From positions 372,001 to 436,000 of the forward strand of contig CAVUBL010000008.1 in assembly GCA_963739795.1 (NCBI GenBank): DNA of 64,000 bases, given 5' to 3'. The DNA comes from CAVUBL01 sp963739795. GTDB taxonomy: Bacteria; Acidobacteriota; Thermoanaerobaculia; Multivoradales; DATKCC01. The notes beneath the pieces are model-generated. The model ran no database searches and was not told where the DNA came from. It saw only the letters and a list, made by a program, of their open reading frames with translations. Below, one piece after another: positions 43,528 to 53,030 of this stretch (its first letter is position 1; the number at the start of each line of letters is the position of its first letter). The position numbers were made by a program, and so were the translations under genes.

Positions 43528-45318
43528 ATGCTCCAGCTCCGATGCCGGATCGAAGGCACCCTACGGGTCTTCCCGCTGGTGGGGGAGAAGGTCCGGATCG
43601 GTCGGGGCCCGGACAACGACATCCGCCTCGCCGACCCGTCGGTCTCGCGGCACCACGCGGTCATCGAGCGCGGCCCTCGGGGGTGGACGGTCCGGGATCT
43701 GGACAGCACCAACGGCACCCGCCACAACGGCAGCCGGGTTCACCGGTCCCCCCTCGCCAGCGGGGACCGCCTCACCATCGGCGCCTTCGAGCTCGACGCC
43801 GAGGACACCACCGAAGGAGGGACGCGGCTGGGGCCGCCGGCCGGCCGGGCCGACCCGCCGCCGCCGCCCACCCCCCGGATGCCCCGCTCCTCCCCGCCGC
43901 CCCCCGGGAAGGTGCCCAACGCCAGCATCGTCCGGCCGCTCGACGACTTCTCGGCCGCTTACGGCCTGAAGGCCGGGCTGGGCCCGGCGGAGCCCGACCC
44001 GCCCGAGGAGGGCGAGGGCGCATACGGCAACCGCGTGTTCGGCTTCCTCACGCGCCTCGCCCAGCTCCTGATCACGGCCGAGTCGGTGGACGAGGTGCTG
44101 CGGCGGGTCCTCGATATCGTCTTCGAGGCTTTGCCGGTCGAGCGCGGCTTCATCCTGCTCGAGAACCCGGCCGGCGAGATCGTCTGCGAGCTGGCGCGCT
44201 TCGGCGACCGGGTGGAGGAGCGGCCCGAAGAGGGGGTGCCGGTCTCCCAGACGATCCTCGAGGCGGTGGTGGAGGACCGGGTGGCCCTGCTCACTTACGA
44301 CGCCCTGGCCGACGGGCGCCTCTCGGCGGGCGACTCGATCCGCCTCCACGGCATTCGCGCGGCGATGAGCGCGCCCCTGTGGTCGGGCGAGGGAATCATC
44401 GGCGTGATCCAGGTGGACTCGCCGGTCCAGGTGGGTGCCTTCCGAGAGCGCGACCTGGATTTCCTGACCGCCCTCGCCAACTACGCGGCGGTGGCCGTCG
44501 AACGCCTGCGCAACGCCCGCCAGGCCGAGCGGGAGCGGCGCCTGCGCAGCCGCTTCGAGCGCTACCACTCGCCGGCGGTCATCGAGGAGATGATCCGGGA
44601 GACCGAGGCCGACGACGGGGCCTCGGCGGACGACGGCGCGGTGCGCCAGCTCCGCCTCACCGAGTCGAGCGTCCTGTTCGCGGACCTGGTCGGTTTCACC
44701 GCCTTCGCCGAGCAGGCGACCCCGAGTCAGGTCGCCGACCTGCTCGAGGGGTTCTTCAACCAGGCGATCGAGGCGGTCTTCGCCGCCGGCGGGACCCTCG
44801 ACAAGTTCATCGGCGACGCCGTGATGGCCTTCTTCGGCGCCCCGATCGAGCAGCCGGACCACGCGCGCCGGGCAGTGGCGGCGGCGGTCGCCCTGCAGCG
44901 CTCGCTCGTGCTCTGGAACCGGGAGCGCCTGGCTGCGGGTAAGCCCGAAGTCGCCGCCCGGGTGGCGATCAACAGCGGGCCGGTGGTGGTGGGCGACGTG
45001 GGGAGCGCGCGGCGGGTCGATTACACGGTGCTCGGCAACACCGTCAACGTGGCCTCTCGCCTGGAGCAGTTCGTGGCCCGCCCGGGCGACATCGTCCTGG
45101 GCGAAGAGACCCGCCGTCGGGTGTGCGAGGAGGTCGACACCGACCTGCTGGGCCAGTTCCAGCTCAAGGGCCTGCAGCAACAGGTCCGCGCCTACCGGGT
45201 GCGGCTGGAGGCGGAGGAAGGGGACGACGGCCCGACCCCGGAGCCGGTTCCGGAACCTGTCACCGACGAGGTGCCGCCTCCGGAAGCGGGGGCGGAATCG
45301 AGCCCCGACGAGCGATGA
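43528..45318 (+). CDS. FHA-GAF-class III adenylate cyclase
   Basis: A 596-residue soluble signalling enzyme. Residues 1-95 form an FHA phosphothreonine-binding domain (VRIGRGPDNDIRLADPSVSR, then HHAVIE and STNGTRHNG). A Pro-rich linker leads to a GAF domain (about 165-330; VERGFILLENPAGEIVCELA, APLWSGEGIIGVIQVDSP). The C-terminal class III cyclase (about 375-560) shows SSVLFADLVGFTAFAEQ, LDKFIGDAVMAFFGAP, VAINSGPVVVGDVGSARRVD and YTVLGNTVNVASRLE. The metal-binding Asp pair (FADL, GDAV) and the transition-state Asn/Arg (NVASR) are present, so it should make cAMP. The start chosen avoids a GTG nine codons upstream. Its stop overlaps the Ham1 gene start. Confidence 0.93.
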   Translation: MLQLRCRIEGTLRVFPLVGEKVRIGRGPDNDIRLADPSVSRHHAVIERGPRGWTVRDLDSTNGTRHNGSRVHRSPLASGDRLTIGAFELDAEDTTEGGTRLGPPAGRADPPPPPTPRMPRSSPPPPGKVPNASIVRPLDDFSAAYGLKAGLGPAEPDPPEEGEGAYGNRVFGFLTRLAQLLITAESVDEVLRRVLDIVFEALPVERGFILLENPAGEIVCELARFGDRVEERPEEGVPVSQTILEAVVEDRVALLTYDALADGRLSAGDSIRLHGIRAAMSAPLWSGEGIIGVIQVDSPVQVGAFRERDLDFLTALANYAAVAVERLRNARQAERERRLRSRFERYHSPAVIEEMIRETEADDGASADDGAVRQLRLTESSVLFADLVGFTAFAEQATPSQVADLLEGFFNQAIEAVFAAGGTLDKFIGDAVMAFFGAPIEQPDHARRAVAAAVALQRSLVLWNRERLAAGKPEVAARVAINSGPVVVGDVGSARRVDYTVLGNTVNVASRLEQFVARPGDIVLGEETRRRVCEEVDTDLLGQFQLKGLQQQVRAYRVRLEAEEGDDGPTPEPVPEPVTDEVPPPEAGAESSPDER

Positions 45319-45923
45319 GCGGGGGGATGATCGCTGTCTCGCCATGGCTCCGGGGCACCCGGCGCCCCGCCCCGGTCCTGGTGACCGGCAACCCCAACAA
45401 GGCCGAGGAGGCGCAGCGCATCGTGGGCTGGGAGCTCGAGACGGTCGCCATCGACCTGCCCGAGATCCAGTCCCTGGACCTCGCCGAGGTGCTCGCCGCC
45501 AAGGGGGAGGAGGCCTGGAGGCGCGTGGGACGGCCCCTGGTGGTGGAAGAGACCGGCCTCGAGGTCGACGCCCTGGGCGGGTTTCCCGGCCCCTTGGTGC
45601 GCTGGATGCTGGAGGCGATGGGGGCCGCGGGGATCGCCCGCACCGCCCGGGCCCTGGCTCCCGCGGGCGAGGCGCCGGCGGTGACCGCGCGCTGCCTGCT
45701 TCTTTACGCCGACGCCGAGCGCCGGGTGGTGGGGGAGGGGGTGAGCCGGGGCACCCTGGTGCTGCCGCCGCGGGGCGACGAGGGGTTCGGCTGGGACCCG
45801 ATCCTCCTGCCCGAGGGCGAGACGCGGACCTTCGGCGAGCTGCCCGGCGAGGTGAAGGACCGGATCGGGCACCGGGGCCGGGCCTGGCGAGACCTGGCGC
45901 GGAAGCTCGATGTGGGCGGTTAG
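45315..45923 (+). CDS. non-canonical purine NTP pyrophosphatase (Ham1/RdgB family)
   Basis: A 202-residue ITPase that hydrolyses dITP/XTP to monophosphates and keeps deaminated purines out of DNA. VTGNPNKAEEAQRIV, VEETGLEVDALGG, FGWDPILLPEGETRTFGELP and the terminal IGHRGRAWRDL are characteristic. Gly-rich EGVSRGTLVLPPRGDEG precedes the base-recognition part. The ATG (45315) overlaps the cyclase stop (ATGA); ATG 45327 after GGGGGG is an alternative. The 3' end overlaps the convergent coaE by three bases. Confidence 0.92.
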   Translation: MSGGMIAVSPWLRGTRRPAPVLVTGNPNKAEEAQRIVGWELETVAIDLPEIQSLDLAEVLAAKGEEAWRRVGRPLVVEETGLEVDALGGFPGPLVRWMLEAMGAAGIARTARALAPAGEAPAVTARCLLLYADAERRVVGEGVSRGTLVLPPRGDEGFGWDPILLPEGETRTFGELPGEVKDRIGHRGRAWRDLARKLDVGG

Positions 45924-46513
45924 CCCTCGTCGGGCCCCAGGCCCAGCTCGTCGGCCAGCTCGTCCACGCGCCGCTCCAGCTTCGCGCGATCACCGTCGTT
46001 GGCGATCACCAGGTCGGCGGCGGCGCGGCGCGTCTCGCCCGATCCCTGGGCGGCGAGGCGCCGGCGGGCCTCGTCCGGCTCCATTCCGCGCTCGACCGCC
46101 CGGCGCAGGCGCACGTCCTCCGGGGCCTCCACCGTAATCACCCGGTCGAAGTCGGGGGCGTAGCCGGCCTCGACCAGGAGGGTGGCTTCGAGCACCAGGA
46201 CTTCGCCCGGCGCCTCCTCGGCGATCCGGGCGAAGCGCCGCCGGACCAGGGGGTGGACGGCGCGCTCCAGGCGGCCGCGGGCGGCCGGATCAGCGAACAC
46301 GATCCGGGCGAGGGCGGTTCGGTCGACGGCGCCGCGCTCGTCGAGGACGGCGGGGCCGAAGAGCTCGGCAGCTGCCCGCGCGCCCGGCGCGCCCGGCGCG
46401 TAGAGCTCGGCGACCAGGCGGTCGGCGTCGATCACCGTCGCTCCCCGCTCGGCGAGACGCCGGGCGACCGTGGACTTGCCGCTCGCCAGGCCGCCGGTCA
46501 GGCCCAGTTTCAT
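45920..46513 (-). CDS. coaE: dephospho-CoA kinase
   Basis: A 197-residue P-loop kinase, last step of coenzyme A synthesis (3'-phosphorylation of dephospho-CoA). Walker A: GLTGGLASGKSTVARRL; other landmarks are VIDADRLVAELY, HPLVRRRF, VLEATLLVEAGY and a DRVITVEAPEDVRLRRAVER segment. Length is normal. It is separated from folD by a 108-base gap containing a large hairpin, so it is probably transcribed from its own or a read-through promoter. Confidence 0.96.
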   Translation of the reverse strand: MKLGLTGGLASGKSTVARRLAERGATVIDADRLVAELYAPGAPGARAAAELFGPAVLDERGAVDRTALARIVFADPAARGRLERAVHPLVRRRFARIAEEAPGEVLVLEATLLVEAGYAPDFDRVITVEAPEDVRLRRAVERGMEPDEARRRLAAQGSGETRRAAADLVIANDGDRAKLERRVDELADELGLGPDEG

Positions 46514-46535
46514 TGGATCACCCCCCGACCCCTCG

Positions 46536-46591
46536 GTCCCCTTCCCGCCCGACCACGCTGCTTCGCAGCGCGGTGCCCGGGGGAAGGGGAC
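46536..46591 (-). terminator. compound hairpin between coaE and folD
   Basis: GTCCCCTTCCC (46536-46546) pairs with GGGAAGGGGAC (46581-46591), and the loop contains a second perfect stem CGCTGC-TTC-GCAGCG (46556-46570). It may terminate folD transcription and belongs to the same C/G-rich palindrome type as 39465-39493. Confidence 0.5.
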
Positions 46592-46621
46592 GCCCCGCCC
46601 GTTCGCTTCGTCGGCACGGCG

Positions 46622-47551
46622 CTAGTCGTCGCTCAGCCCTTGGCGCGCCTTGGACGCCTTCAGAGTGTTGACCAGGAGCATGGCCACGGTGAGGGGGCCG
46701 ACGCCGCCGGGCACCGGCGTGATGGCCGCCGCCTTGTCGCGCACGTGGGTGAAGTCCACGTCGCCGATCAGGGTCGAGCCCCGCCGCTCGAAGGTCTCCA
46801 TCCGCTTGGCGTCGCCGGGGAAGAACCGCTCCACTTCCGACAGCTCGGTCAGGCGGTTCATCCCCACGTCGATGACCGCCGCGCCCTCCTTCACCGAGTC
46901 GGGGCCGATCATGCCCGCCCGGCCGATGGCCGCGACCAGGATGTCGGCTTCGCGGCAGACGCCGGGCAGGTCCCGGGTCCGGGAGTGGCACACGGTGACC
47001 GTGGCGTTCTCCCGCAGGAGGAGCGCGGTCATGGGCTTGCCGACGATGTTCGAGCGCCCCACGATCACCGCCCGCGCGCCCTCCATGGGGACCTGGTAGC
47101 GGCGTAGGAGCTCGACGATGCCCGAGGGCGTGGCCGGCGCGAAGCCGCCTTCGCCCAGCCAGAGCCGGCCGACGCTCATGGCGTGGAACCCGTCGACATC
47201 CTTGTCCGGCGCCACGCGGGAGACCATCTCGCGCTCGGGAAGGTGGGAGGGCAGGGGGAGCTGAATCAGGAAGCCGTCGACGGTGTCGTCGGCGTTGAGC
47301 TCGTCGATCACCCGGATCAGCTCGTCGGCGGAGGTCGACTCGTCGAGGCGAACGGTTCGGCCCACCATGCCCACCTCCTCGCAGGCCCGCGTCTTGCTAC
47401 CCACGTACACCTTCGAGGCCGGGTCCTCGCCCACCAGCACCACCGCCAGGCCGGGGGCGCGGGCACCGCCCTCGACCATCGCCGCCACCTCGGCGGCCAC
47501 CTCGCCGCGGATCGCCTCCGCGGTCGCCTTGCCATCCAGAATCTGGGTCAT
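46622..47551 (-). CDS. folD: methylene-tetrahydrofolate dehydrogenase/cyclohydrolase
   Basis: A 309-residue bifunctional enzyme interconverting 5,10-methylene-, methenyl- and 10-formyl-tetrahydrofolate with NADP. Landmarks: VVLVGEDPASKVYVGSKTRA (catalytic Lys), DGFLIQLPLPSHLPE, AVIVGRSNIVGKPMTALLL and TPVPGGVGPLTVAMLL. Its ATG overlaps the stop of the methyltransferase gene (ATGA), so menG/ubiE and folD are co-translated. An acidic tail (LSDD) ends the protein. Confidence 0.96.
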   Translation of the reverse strand: MTQILDGKATAEAIRGEVAAEVAAMVEGGARAPGLAVVLVGEDPASKVYVGSKTRACEEVGMVGRTVRLDESTSADELIRVIDELNADDTVDGFLIQLPLPSHLPEREMVSRVAPDKDVDGFHAMSVGRLWLGEGGFAPATPSGIVELLRRYQVPMEGARAVIVGRSNIVGKPMTALLLRENATVTVCHSRTRDLPGVCREADILVAAIGRAGMIGPDSVKEGAAVIDVGMNRLTELSEVERFFPGDAKRMETFERRGSTLIGDVDFTHVRDKAAAITPVPGGVGPLTVAMLLVNTLKASKARQGLSDD

Positions 47552-48288
47552 CTCGTCGAGACTCCTACGTACAGACAGACCGCTCCCATGGAGAGGTCCT
47601 GGAATGAGAGATCGGTGAAGCCGGCGGCCGCCATGCGCTCGAGGAAGGCCTCGCGGCTCGGGAAGTCGGCCACCGACGCGGGAAGATACCGGTACGCCGA
47701 GCCCCGCGGGGACAGGAGCGCGCCGAGCCCGGGGAGGAGCCACCGGCAGTAGAGCTGGTGGACGGGGCGCACGAGCCGGTTCCTGGGCACGGCGGCCTCG
47801 AGGACCACCAGGCGCGCGCCGGGGGTGATCGTCCGGGCGAGCTCCGCCAGGGCCTGGTCCAGGTCGGCGACGTTGCGCAGGCCGAAGGAGACCACCGCCC
47901 CGGCGAAGGCTCCGTCGGGGAAGGGCAGCTCCAGGGCGTCGGCCGCCATGGGGGCCGGGGGGACGGCGCCGAGCCCGGAGAGCTTGCGCCGGGCCAGGGC
48001 CAACATGGGGAGGGTGAAATCCACCGCCGCCACCCGCCGCCGGCCGCGCCCCCAGCGATAGATCGCCCGGGACTGGTCCCCCGTGCCGCAGCACAGGTCG
48101 AGGATCGGACCGGGCGGAGCCGGCGCCCGATCCGAGTCGAGGGCCGCCGCCGCCCGGCGCCGCCAGCCCTCGTCCAGGAAGACCGAGATGAGACGGTTCA
48201 GGAGGTCGTAGCGCGGCGCCACCCCGGCGAACATGTCGCGGATCGTGCTGCCCCGCTTGTCGAGCGGGTTGGCGGCCTCGGAGCCCAT
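47548..48288 (-). CDS. menG: demethylmenaquinone/ubiquinone C-methyltransferase
   Basis: A 246-residue SAM-dependent methyltransferase of the MenG/UbiE family, adding the ring methyl group in the last step of menaquinone or ubiquinone synthesis. Signature segments: IRDMFAGVAPRYDLLNRLIS, ILDLCCGTGDQSRAIYRW (SAM motif I) and VVSFGLRNVADLDQALAELA. Three in-frame starts exist (48312 GTG, 48303 ATG, 48288 ATG); I chose the last because family members begin just before the IRDMF motif. It is divergent from rplM. Confidence 0.93.
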   Translation of the reverse strand: MGSEAANPLDKRGSTIRDMFAGVAPRYDLLNRLISVFLDEGWRRRAAAALDSDRAPAPPGPILDLCCGTGDQSRAIYRWGRGRRRVAAVDFTLPMLALARRKLSGLGAVPPAPMAADALELPFPDGAFAGAVVSFGLRNVADLDQALAELARTITPGARLVVLEAAVPRNRLVRPVHQLYCRWLLPGLGALLSPRGSAYRYLPASVADFPSREAFLERMAAAGFTDLSFQDLSMGAVCLYVGVSTR

Positions 48289-48416
48289 GGCGCCGGGTAG
48301 CATACCCCGCACGCCACGGTGTACTCTCTCGGCCCGGTTGTGCTATGGTCCGCCGGTTCGCGGGCGGTCCCGCCGGGAGCGTCCGTGGCCCCCTCCCGGC
48401 AACCTTCGGTTTTGCC

Positions 48417-48446
48417 TTGACATCAGCAGGGGGCAGACCCTAAGAT
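48417..48446 (+). promoter_or_regulatory. sigma-70 promoter of rplM-rpsI
   Basis: TTGACA (48417-48422) and TAAGAT (48441-48446) are 18 bases apart. The transcript would have a leader of about 70 bases, including a stem CCTTCGC/GCGAAAGG (48453-48470) that could serve in ribosomal-protein feedback. Confidence 0.75.
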
Positions 48447-48520
48447 CGGAGGTCCTTCGCGCTGCGAAAGGTGGCGTGGTGTGTTTGCGTTCGGGGGACC
48501 GAGCTGACGGAGCGACGAGG

Positions 48521-48961
48521 ATGGACAACAGGACATACAGCCCGAAGCGGTCGGAAATCGAGCACTCCTGGCACGTGATCGACGCTGAGGGCAAGACCCT
48601 AGGACGGCTCTCCTCCGAGGTGGCGCGCCTGCTCACGGGCAAGCACAAGCCCACCTGGACGCCGCACATGGACACCGGCGACTTCGTGATCGTGGTCAAC
48701 GCCGAGAAGGTGGTCCTCACGGGGCGCAAGGAAGAGCTGAAGATCTACTACCGCAGCACCACCCGCCCGGGCTCGCTGAAGAGCGAGGCGGCGGGCAAGC
48801 TGCGTCAGCGCCGACCGGTGAAGATGGTCGAGGGCGCGATCCGCGGCATGCTGCCCCACACCAAGCTGGGCCGCCGCCAGTACACCAAGCTCAAGGTCTA
48901 CGCCGGCCCCGACCATCCCCATCGGGCCCAACAGCCGCAGCCGTACGAGCTGGTCGGCTGA
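48521..48961 (+). CDS. rplM: 50S ribosomal protein L13
   Basis: A 146-residue L13: HSWHVIDAEGKTLGRLSSEV, TGKHKPTWTPHMDTGDFVIV, TGRKEELKIYYRSTTRPG and the C-terminal MLPHTKLGRRQYTKLKVYAG are typical. A GACGAGG ribosome site abuts ATG 48521; the frame continues upstream but through the promoter. It is the first gene of the ribosomal operon. Confidence 0.98.
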   Translation: MDNRTYSPKRSEIEHSWHVIDAEGKTLGRLSSEVARLLTGKHKPTWTPHMDTGDFVIVVNAEKVVLTGRKEELKIYYRSTTRPGSLKSEAAGKLRQRRPVKMVEGAIRGMLPHTKLGRRQYTKLKVYAGPDHPHRAQQPQPYELVG

Positions 48962-48990
48962 GCCGGCCGCGAGGAGACGAGGAGAACGCT

Positions 48991-49386
48991 TTGGCGAACG
49001 ACGTTCAGTACTACGGCACCGGCCGGCGCAAGACCGCCGCGGCTCGGGTCTTTCTGCGGCCCGGAGCCGGTGAGATGCAGGTCAACGGCCGCAGCCTGGA
49101 TGAATACTTTCCGAACGAAGTGTTGAAGATGGTCATCAAGCAGCCTCTGCAGCTCACCGAGACCGGCGAGAAGTTCGACATCCACGCCACGGTCCGAGGG
49201 GGCGGCAGCTCGGGACAGGCCGGTGCGATCCGCCACGGAATCGCCCGAGCCCTGCTCGAGTTCAACGGCGAGCTGCGCGAGCGCCTGAAGTCGGCCAGCC
49301 TCCTGACGCGCGATCCGCGCATGAAGGAGCGCAAGAAGTACGGCCAGAAGGGCGCCCGGGCCCGCTTCCAGTTCAGCAAGCGGTAA
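48991..49386 (+). CDS. rpsI: 30S ribosomal protein S9
   Basis: A 131-residue S9 with GTGRRKTAAARVFLRPG at the start and the conserved KYGQKGARARFQFSKR tail that contacts P-site tRNA. The start is TTG (48991) behind GAGGAGACGAGGAG. It lies 29 bases after rplM, the usual pair. Confidence 0.98.
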   Translation: MANDVQYYGTGRRKTAAARVFLRPGAGEMQVNGRSLDEYFPNEVLKMVIKQPLQLTETGEKFDIHATVRGGGSSGQAGAIRHGIARALLEFNGELRERLKSASLLTRDPRMKERKKYGQKGARARFQFSKR

Positions 49387-49397
49387 GGAGGAGTTTC

Positions 49398-50180
<783 letters not shown>

Positions 50181-50369
50181 CCGGTCGCCGGGCCCACCGA
50201 ACGGCTGCCGGTGCGCGCGACCGGGCGGCCGTCTTCCACGCGCGCACACCACTTTGTACGTCGCGGCCGGTTTCCTCCGGGAAGGACCGGTCCGGAACCT
50301 CTCCGGACCGGCCTCGAGCCCGGGCCGGCCGTTCGTGAGATCGAGAGAGCTCGGGAGGAGTCTGGACCC

Positions 50370-51035
50370 ATGGGAGCCATGAAGATTACCCCGCAGATGG
50401 TCAAGGAGCTGCGCGAGCGCACCAGCGCCGGCATGATGGACTGCAAGAAGGCGCTTGAGGAAGCGACCGGCGACATGGACAAGGCCGTGGAGCTTTTGCG
50501 CACGAAGGGGCTGGCGGCCGCCGCCAAGAAGGCCGGCCGGGTGGCCGCGGAGGGAGCCGTCGGCTCCTACATCCACGCCGGCGGCAAGATCGGCGTGCTG
50601 GTCGAGGTCAACTGCGAGACCGACTTCGTCGCCCGCACCGACGAGTTCCAGGACCTGGTCAAGGACATCGCCATGCACATCGCGGCCGCCGATCCGCGCT
50701 TCGTCTCCCGCGACGAGGTCACCCCCGACGTGCTCGAGACGGAGCGCCGGATCTACCGCGAGCAGGCCATCGAGTCGGGCAAGCCCGAGAACGTGGTCGA
50801 CCGGATCGTCGAGGGCAAGCTCGGCAAGTTCTACTCCGAGGCGGTGCTCCTCGAGCAGCCGTTCGTCAAGAACTCGGACGCCACCATCCAGGAGCTCCTG
50901 GCCGAGAAGATCGCCAAGATCGGCGAGAACATCCAGGTGCGCCGGTTCGCGCGCTTCAAGCTCGGCGAAGGCATCGAGAAGAAGGTCGACGACTTCGCCG
51001 CCGAGGTCGCGGCGCAGGTCGGACAGGCGGGTTAG
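50370..51035 (+). CDS. tsf: elongation factor Ts
   Basis: A 221-residue EF-Ts, the nucleotide exchange factor for EF-Tu. The N-terminal UBA-like domain has VKELRERTSAGMMDCKKALE and the core contains GVLVEVNCETDFVARTDEF. This is the short form, with one core subdomain, as in Thermus. A GGGAGGAG site precedes ATG 50370; ATG 50379 is possible. The 190-base gap after rpsB contains no gene and may hold a second promoter. Confidence 0.97.
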   Translation: MGAMKITPQMVKELRERTSAGMMDCKKALEEATGDMDKAVELLRTKGLAAAAKKAGRVAAEGAVGSYIHAGGKIGVLVEVNCETDFVARTDEFQDLVKDIAMHIAAADPRFVSRDEVTPDVLETERRIYREQAIESGKPENVVDRIVEGKLGKFYSEAVLLEQPFVKNSDATIQELLAEKIAKIGENIQVRRFARFKLGEGIEKKVDDFAAEVAAQVGQAG

Positions 51036-51115
51036 TCGGCATGATTCACGAACCGCCTGTTGCAACGCCGCATCTGCGGGCATCTGCGACGTTTCGCGAC
51101 GGAGGTTCGTGAAGC

Positions 51116-51844
51116 ATGGCAGCACGCCACGACGCCCCCGCGTACCGGCGGGTGATGCTGAAGCTCTCCGGGGAGGCCCTCATGGGCTCCCAGCCCTTCG
51201 GCATCGACGAGCAGGTGGTGGCCCAGATCGCCGAGGAGCTGGCCGAGGTCCACGGCCTGGGGATCCAGCTTACGGTCGTTGTGGGCGGCGGCAACATCAT
51301 CCGCGGCCTGGCCGCGAGCCACCGCGGGATCGACCGGGTCACCGGCGACTACATGGGGATGCTGGCGACGGTGATCAACGCCCTCGCCTTGCAGGACGCT
51401 ATGGAGAAGCGCGGGGTCACCACCCGGGTCCAGACGGCGATCGACATTCGCGAGGTGGCCGAGCCCTTCATCCGGCGCCGGGCGATCCGCCATCTGGAGA
51501 AGGGGCGGGCGGTGATCTTCGCCGCCGGCACCGGCAACCCGTTCTTCACCACCGACAGCGCCGCGGCCCTGCGCGCCGCCGAGATCCGTGCCGACATCCT
51601 CCTCAAGGCGACCCAGGTCGAGGGCATCTACACCGGCGATCCCAAGACCGATCCGGAGGCCGAGCTGCTCGAGGCCGTGACCTACCAGGAGGTCCTGGAG
51701 CGGGACCTGCGGATCATGGACGGCGCGGCGATCAGCCTCTGCCGCGACAACAAGATTCCCATCGCGGTCTTCGACCTCGGCCGGGCGGGCAACATCCGGC
51801 GCGTGGTCTGCGGCGAGCGAGTCGGCTCCCTCGTCCGCGGGTGA
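51116..51844 (+). CDS. pyrH: UMP kinase
   Basis: A 242-residue amino-acid-kinase-fold enzyme making UDP from UMP. Landmarks: MLKLSGEALMG, VVVGGGNIIRG, RVQTAIDIREVAEPFIRRRA, FAAGTGNPFFTTDSAAALRA and VEGIYTGDPKTDPEA. It sits in the widely conserved rpsB-tsf-pyrH-frr order. Length is normal. Confidence 0.98.
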   Translation: MAARHDAPAYRRVMLKLSGEALMGSQPFGIDEQVVAQIAEELAEVHGLGIQLTVVVGGGNIIRGLAASHRGIDRVTGDYMGMLATVINALALQDAMEKRGVTTRVQTAIDIREVAEPFIRRRAIRHLEKGRAVIFAAGTGNPFFTTDSAAALRAAEIRADILLKATQVEGIYTGDPKTDPEAELLEAVTYQEVLERDLRIMDGAAISLCRDNKIPIAVFDLGRAGNIRRVVCGERVGSLVRG

Positions 51845-51988
51845 GCCGGCTCCGGCTCGCCCGGCCGCCCGCACGTCTCCGTATATGATTGCCGGGCTCC
51901 GGCCCGCCTCCGCGCACCAGCTTGACGGTCGCGCCGAGGCCCGGGCTTCGATCTTCGATACTTCCTCAACGAACCGGGAGGAGAGGCG

Positions 51989-52543
51989 ATGAAAGAGGTC
52001 TTCCAGGACGTCGAGCTCATGATGAAGCACGCGGTAGACCATCTCCACAAGGAGCTCAAGACCTTGCGGACCGGGCGGGCGTCGCTGGCGATCCTCGACG
52101 GCGTGACGGCGGACTACTACGGCACGCCCACGCCCCTCAACCAGCTCGCCAACCTCTCGGTCCCGGAGGCCACGTTGATCGTCGCCCAGCCGTACGATCC
52201 GTCCCAGATCGGTGGCATCGAGCGCGCGATCATCCAGGCCGACCTGGGCCTCAACCCGTCGAACGACGGCAAGGTCATCCGCATCCCGGTGCCGCCCTTG
52301 ACCGAGGAGCGCCGCAAGGAGATCGTCAAGAAGGCCCACGACATGGCTGAGACCTCGCGCAACTCTGTCCGCCAGGCGCGCCGCGACGGCAACGACCAGC
52401 TCAAGAAGCTGGAGAAGGACAAGGAGATCAGCCAGGACGACGAGCGCCGGGGGCACGACGAGATGCAGCGGCTCCACGACCACTACATCGGCGAGGTCAA
52501 CCAGGCCGTCCAGGCCAAAGAGACTCAGATCATGGAGGGCTGA
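51989..52543 (+). CDS. frr: ribosome recycling factor
   Basis: A 184-residue RRF that splits post-termination ribosomes with EF-G. KELKTLRTGRASLAILDGV, YYGTPTPLNQLANLSVPE and RRDGNDQLKKLEKDKEISQD are the classical segments. GGGAGGAGAGG precedes the ATG. It ends the translation cluster. Confidence 0.98.
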   Translation: MKEVFQDVELMMKHAVDHLHKELKTLRTGRASLAILDGVTADYYGTPTPLNQLANLSVPEATLIVAQPYDPSQIGGIERAIIQADLGLNPSNDGKVIRIPVPPLTEERRKEIVKKAHDMAETSRNSVRQARRDGNDQLKKLEKDKEISQDDERRGHDEMQRLHDHYIGEVNQAVQAKETQIMEG

Positions 52544-52755
52544 CCCCCTCCGCGCCCCACCGCGTCCCCTCCTTCTCGGCCCTCGGCCGCCACGTCCCTC
52601 CCGCCACCCTTCCGGGCGGCGGTCCACCCTGCCCGCCGGTGCCCGCCGGCCACCCGTCGGATCGTGGCACAGCCTCGGGGCGAGCGTACATCCTAGCCGT
52701 GGCGATCCGCTCTCGGGAGCCTCGGGCCCCGTCCGCCGCGAATCGCCCGCGAACT

Positions 52756-52998
52756 ATGCGCCATTACACCAACTTGGCCGTTTGGGACCGTACCCTCCGG
52801 GTCGTCGTCGGGATCGGCATGCTGCTCCTGGGTTGGCTCGCCGTGGTGCCCGGGATCTGGGGCGCCGCCCTGCAACTCTTCGGCTGGTTCCCGGTGGTCA
52901 CCGGGTTTGCCGGCTGGTGTCCTTTTTACGTGTTGAGCGGCTTCCGCACCCTCCGACTCCTCGGATCCTCGAGCAGCCGAACGGGCCGGGGCCGCTAG
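52756..52998 (+). CDS. DUF2892 (YgaP-like) inner-membrane protein
   Basis: An 80-residue protein with two membrane helices (VVVGIGMLLLGWLAV and LFGWFPVVTGFAGWCPFYVL), the DUF2892 pattern that forms the membrane part of YgaP rhodaneses. MRHYTNLAVWDRTLRVVVG fixes the start at 52756. It carries a Cys in the second helix (GWCPFYVL), as many relatives do. Role unknown. It precedes a CBS gene by 32 bases. Confidence 0.85.
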   Translation: MRHYTNLAVWDRTLRVVVGIGMLLLGWLAVVPGIWGAALQLFGWFPVVTGFAGWCPFYVLSGFRTLRLLGSSSSRTGRGR

Positions 52999-53030
52999 GA
53001 GCCCGAACGAGCTCCGGGAGGAGAAGTGGG

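Noticed and set aside
43561..45993. 810-codon minus-strand frame opposite the cyclase and Ham1 genes
   Set aside because: Same reason: shadow of a GC-rich coding strand; the plus strand encodes intact FHA, GAF, cyclase and ITPase domains.
48447..48520. Riboswitch in the rplM leader
   Set aside because: Only a single short hairpin is visible; it fits a ribosomal-protein leader better than any riboswitch class I know.
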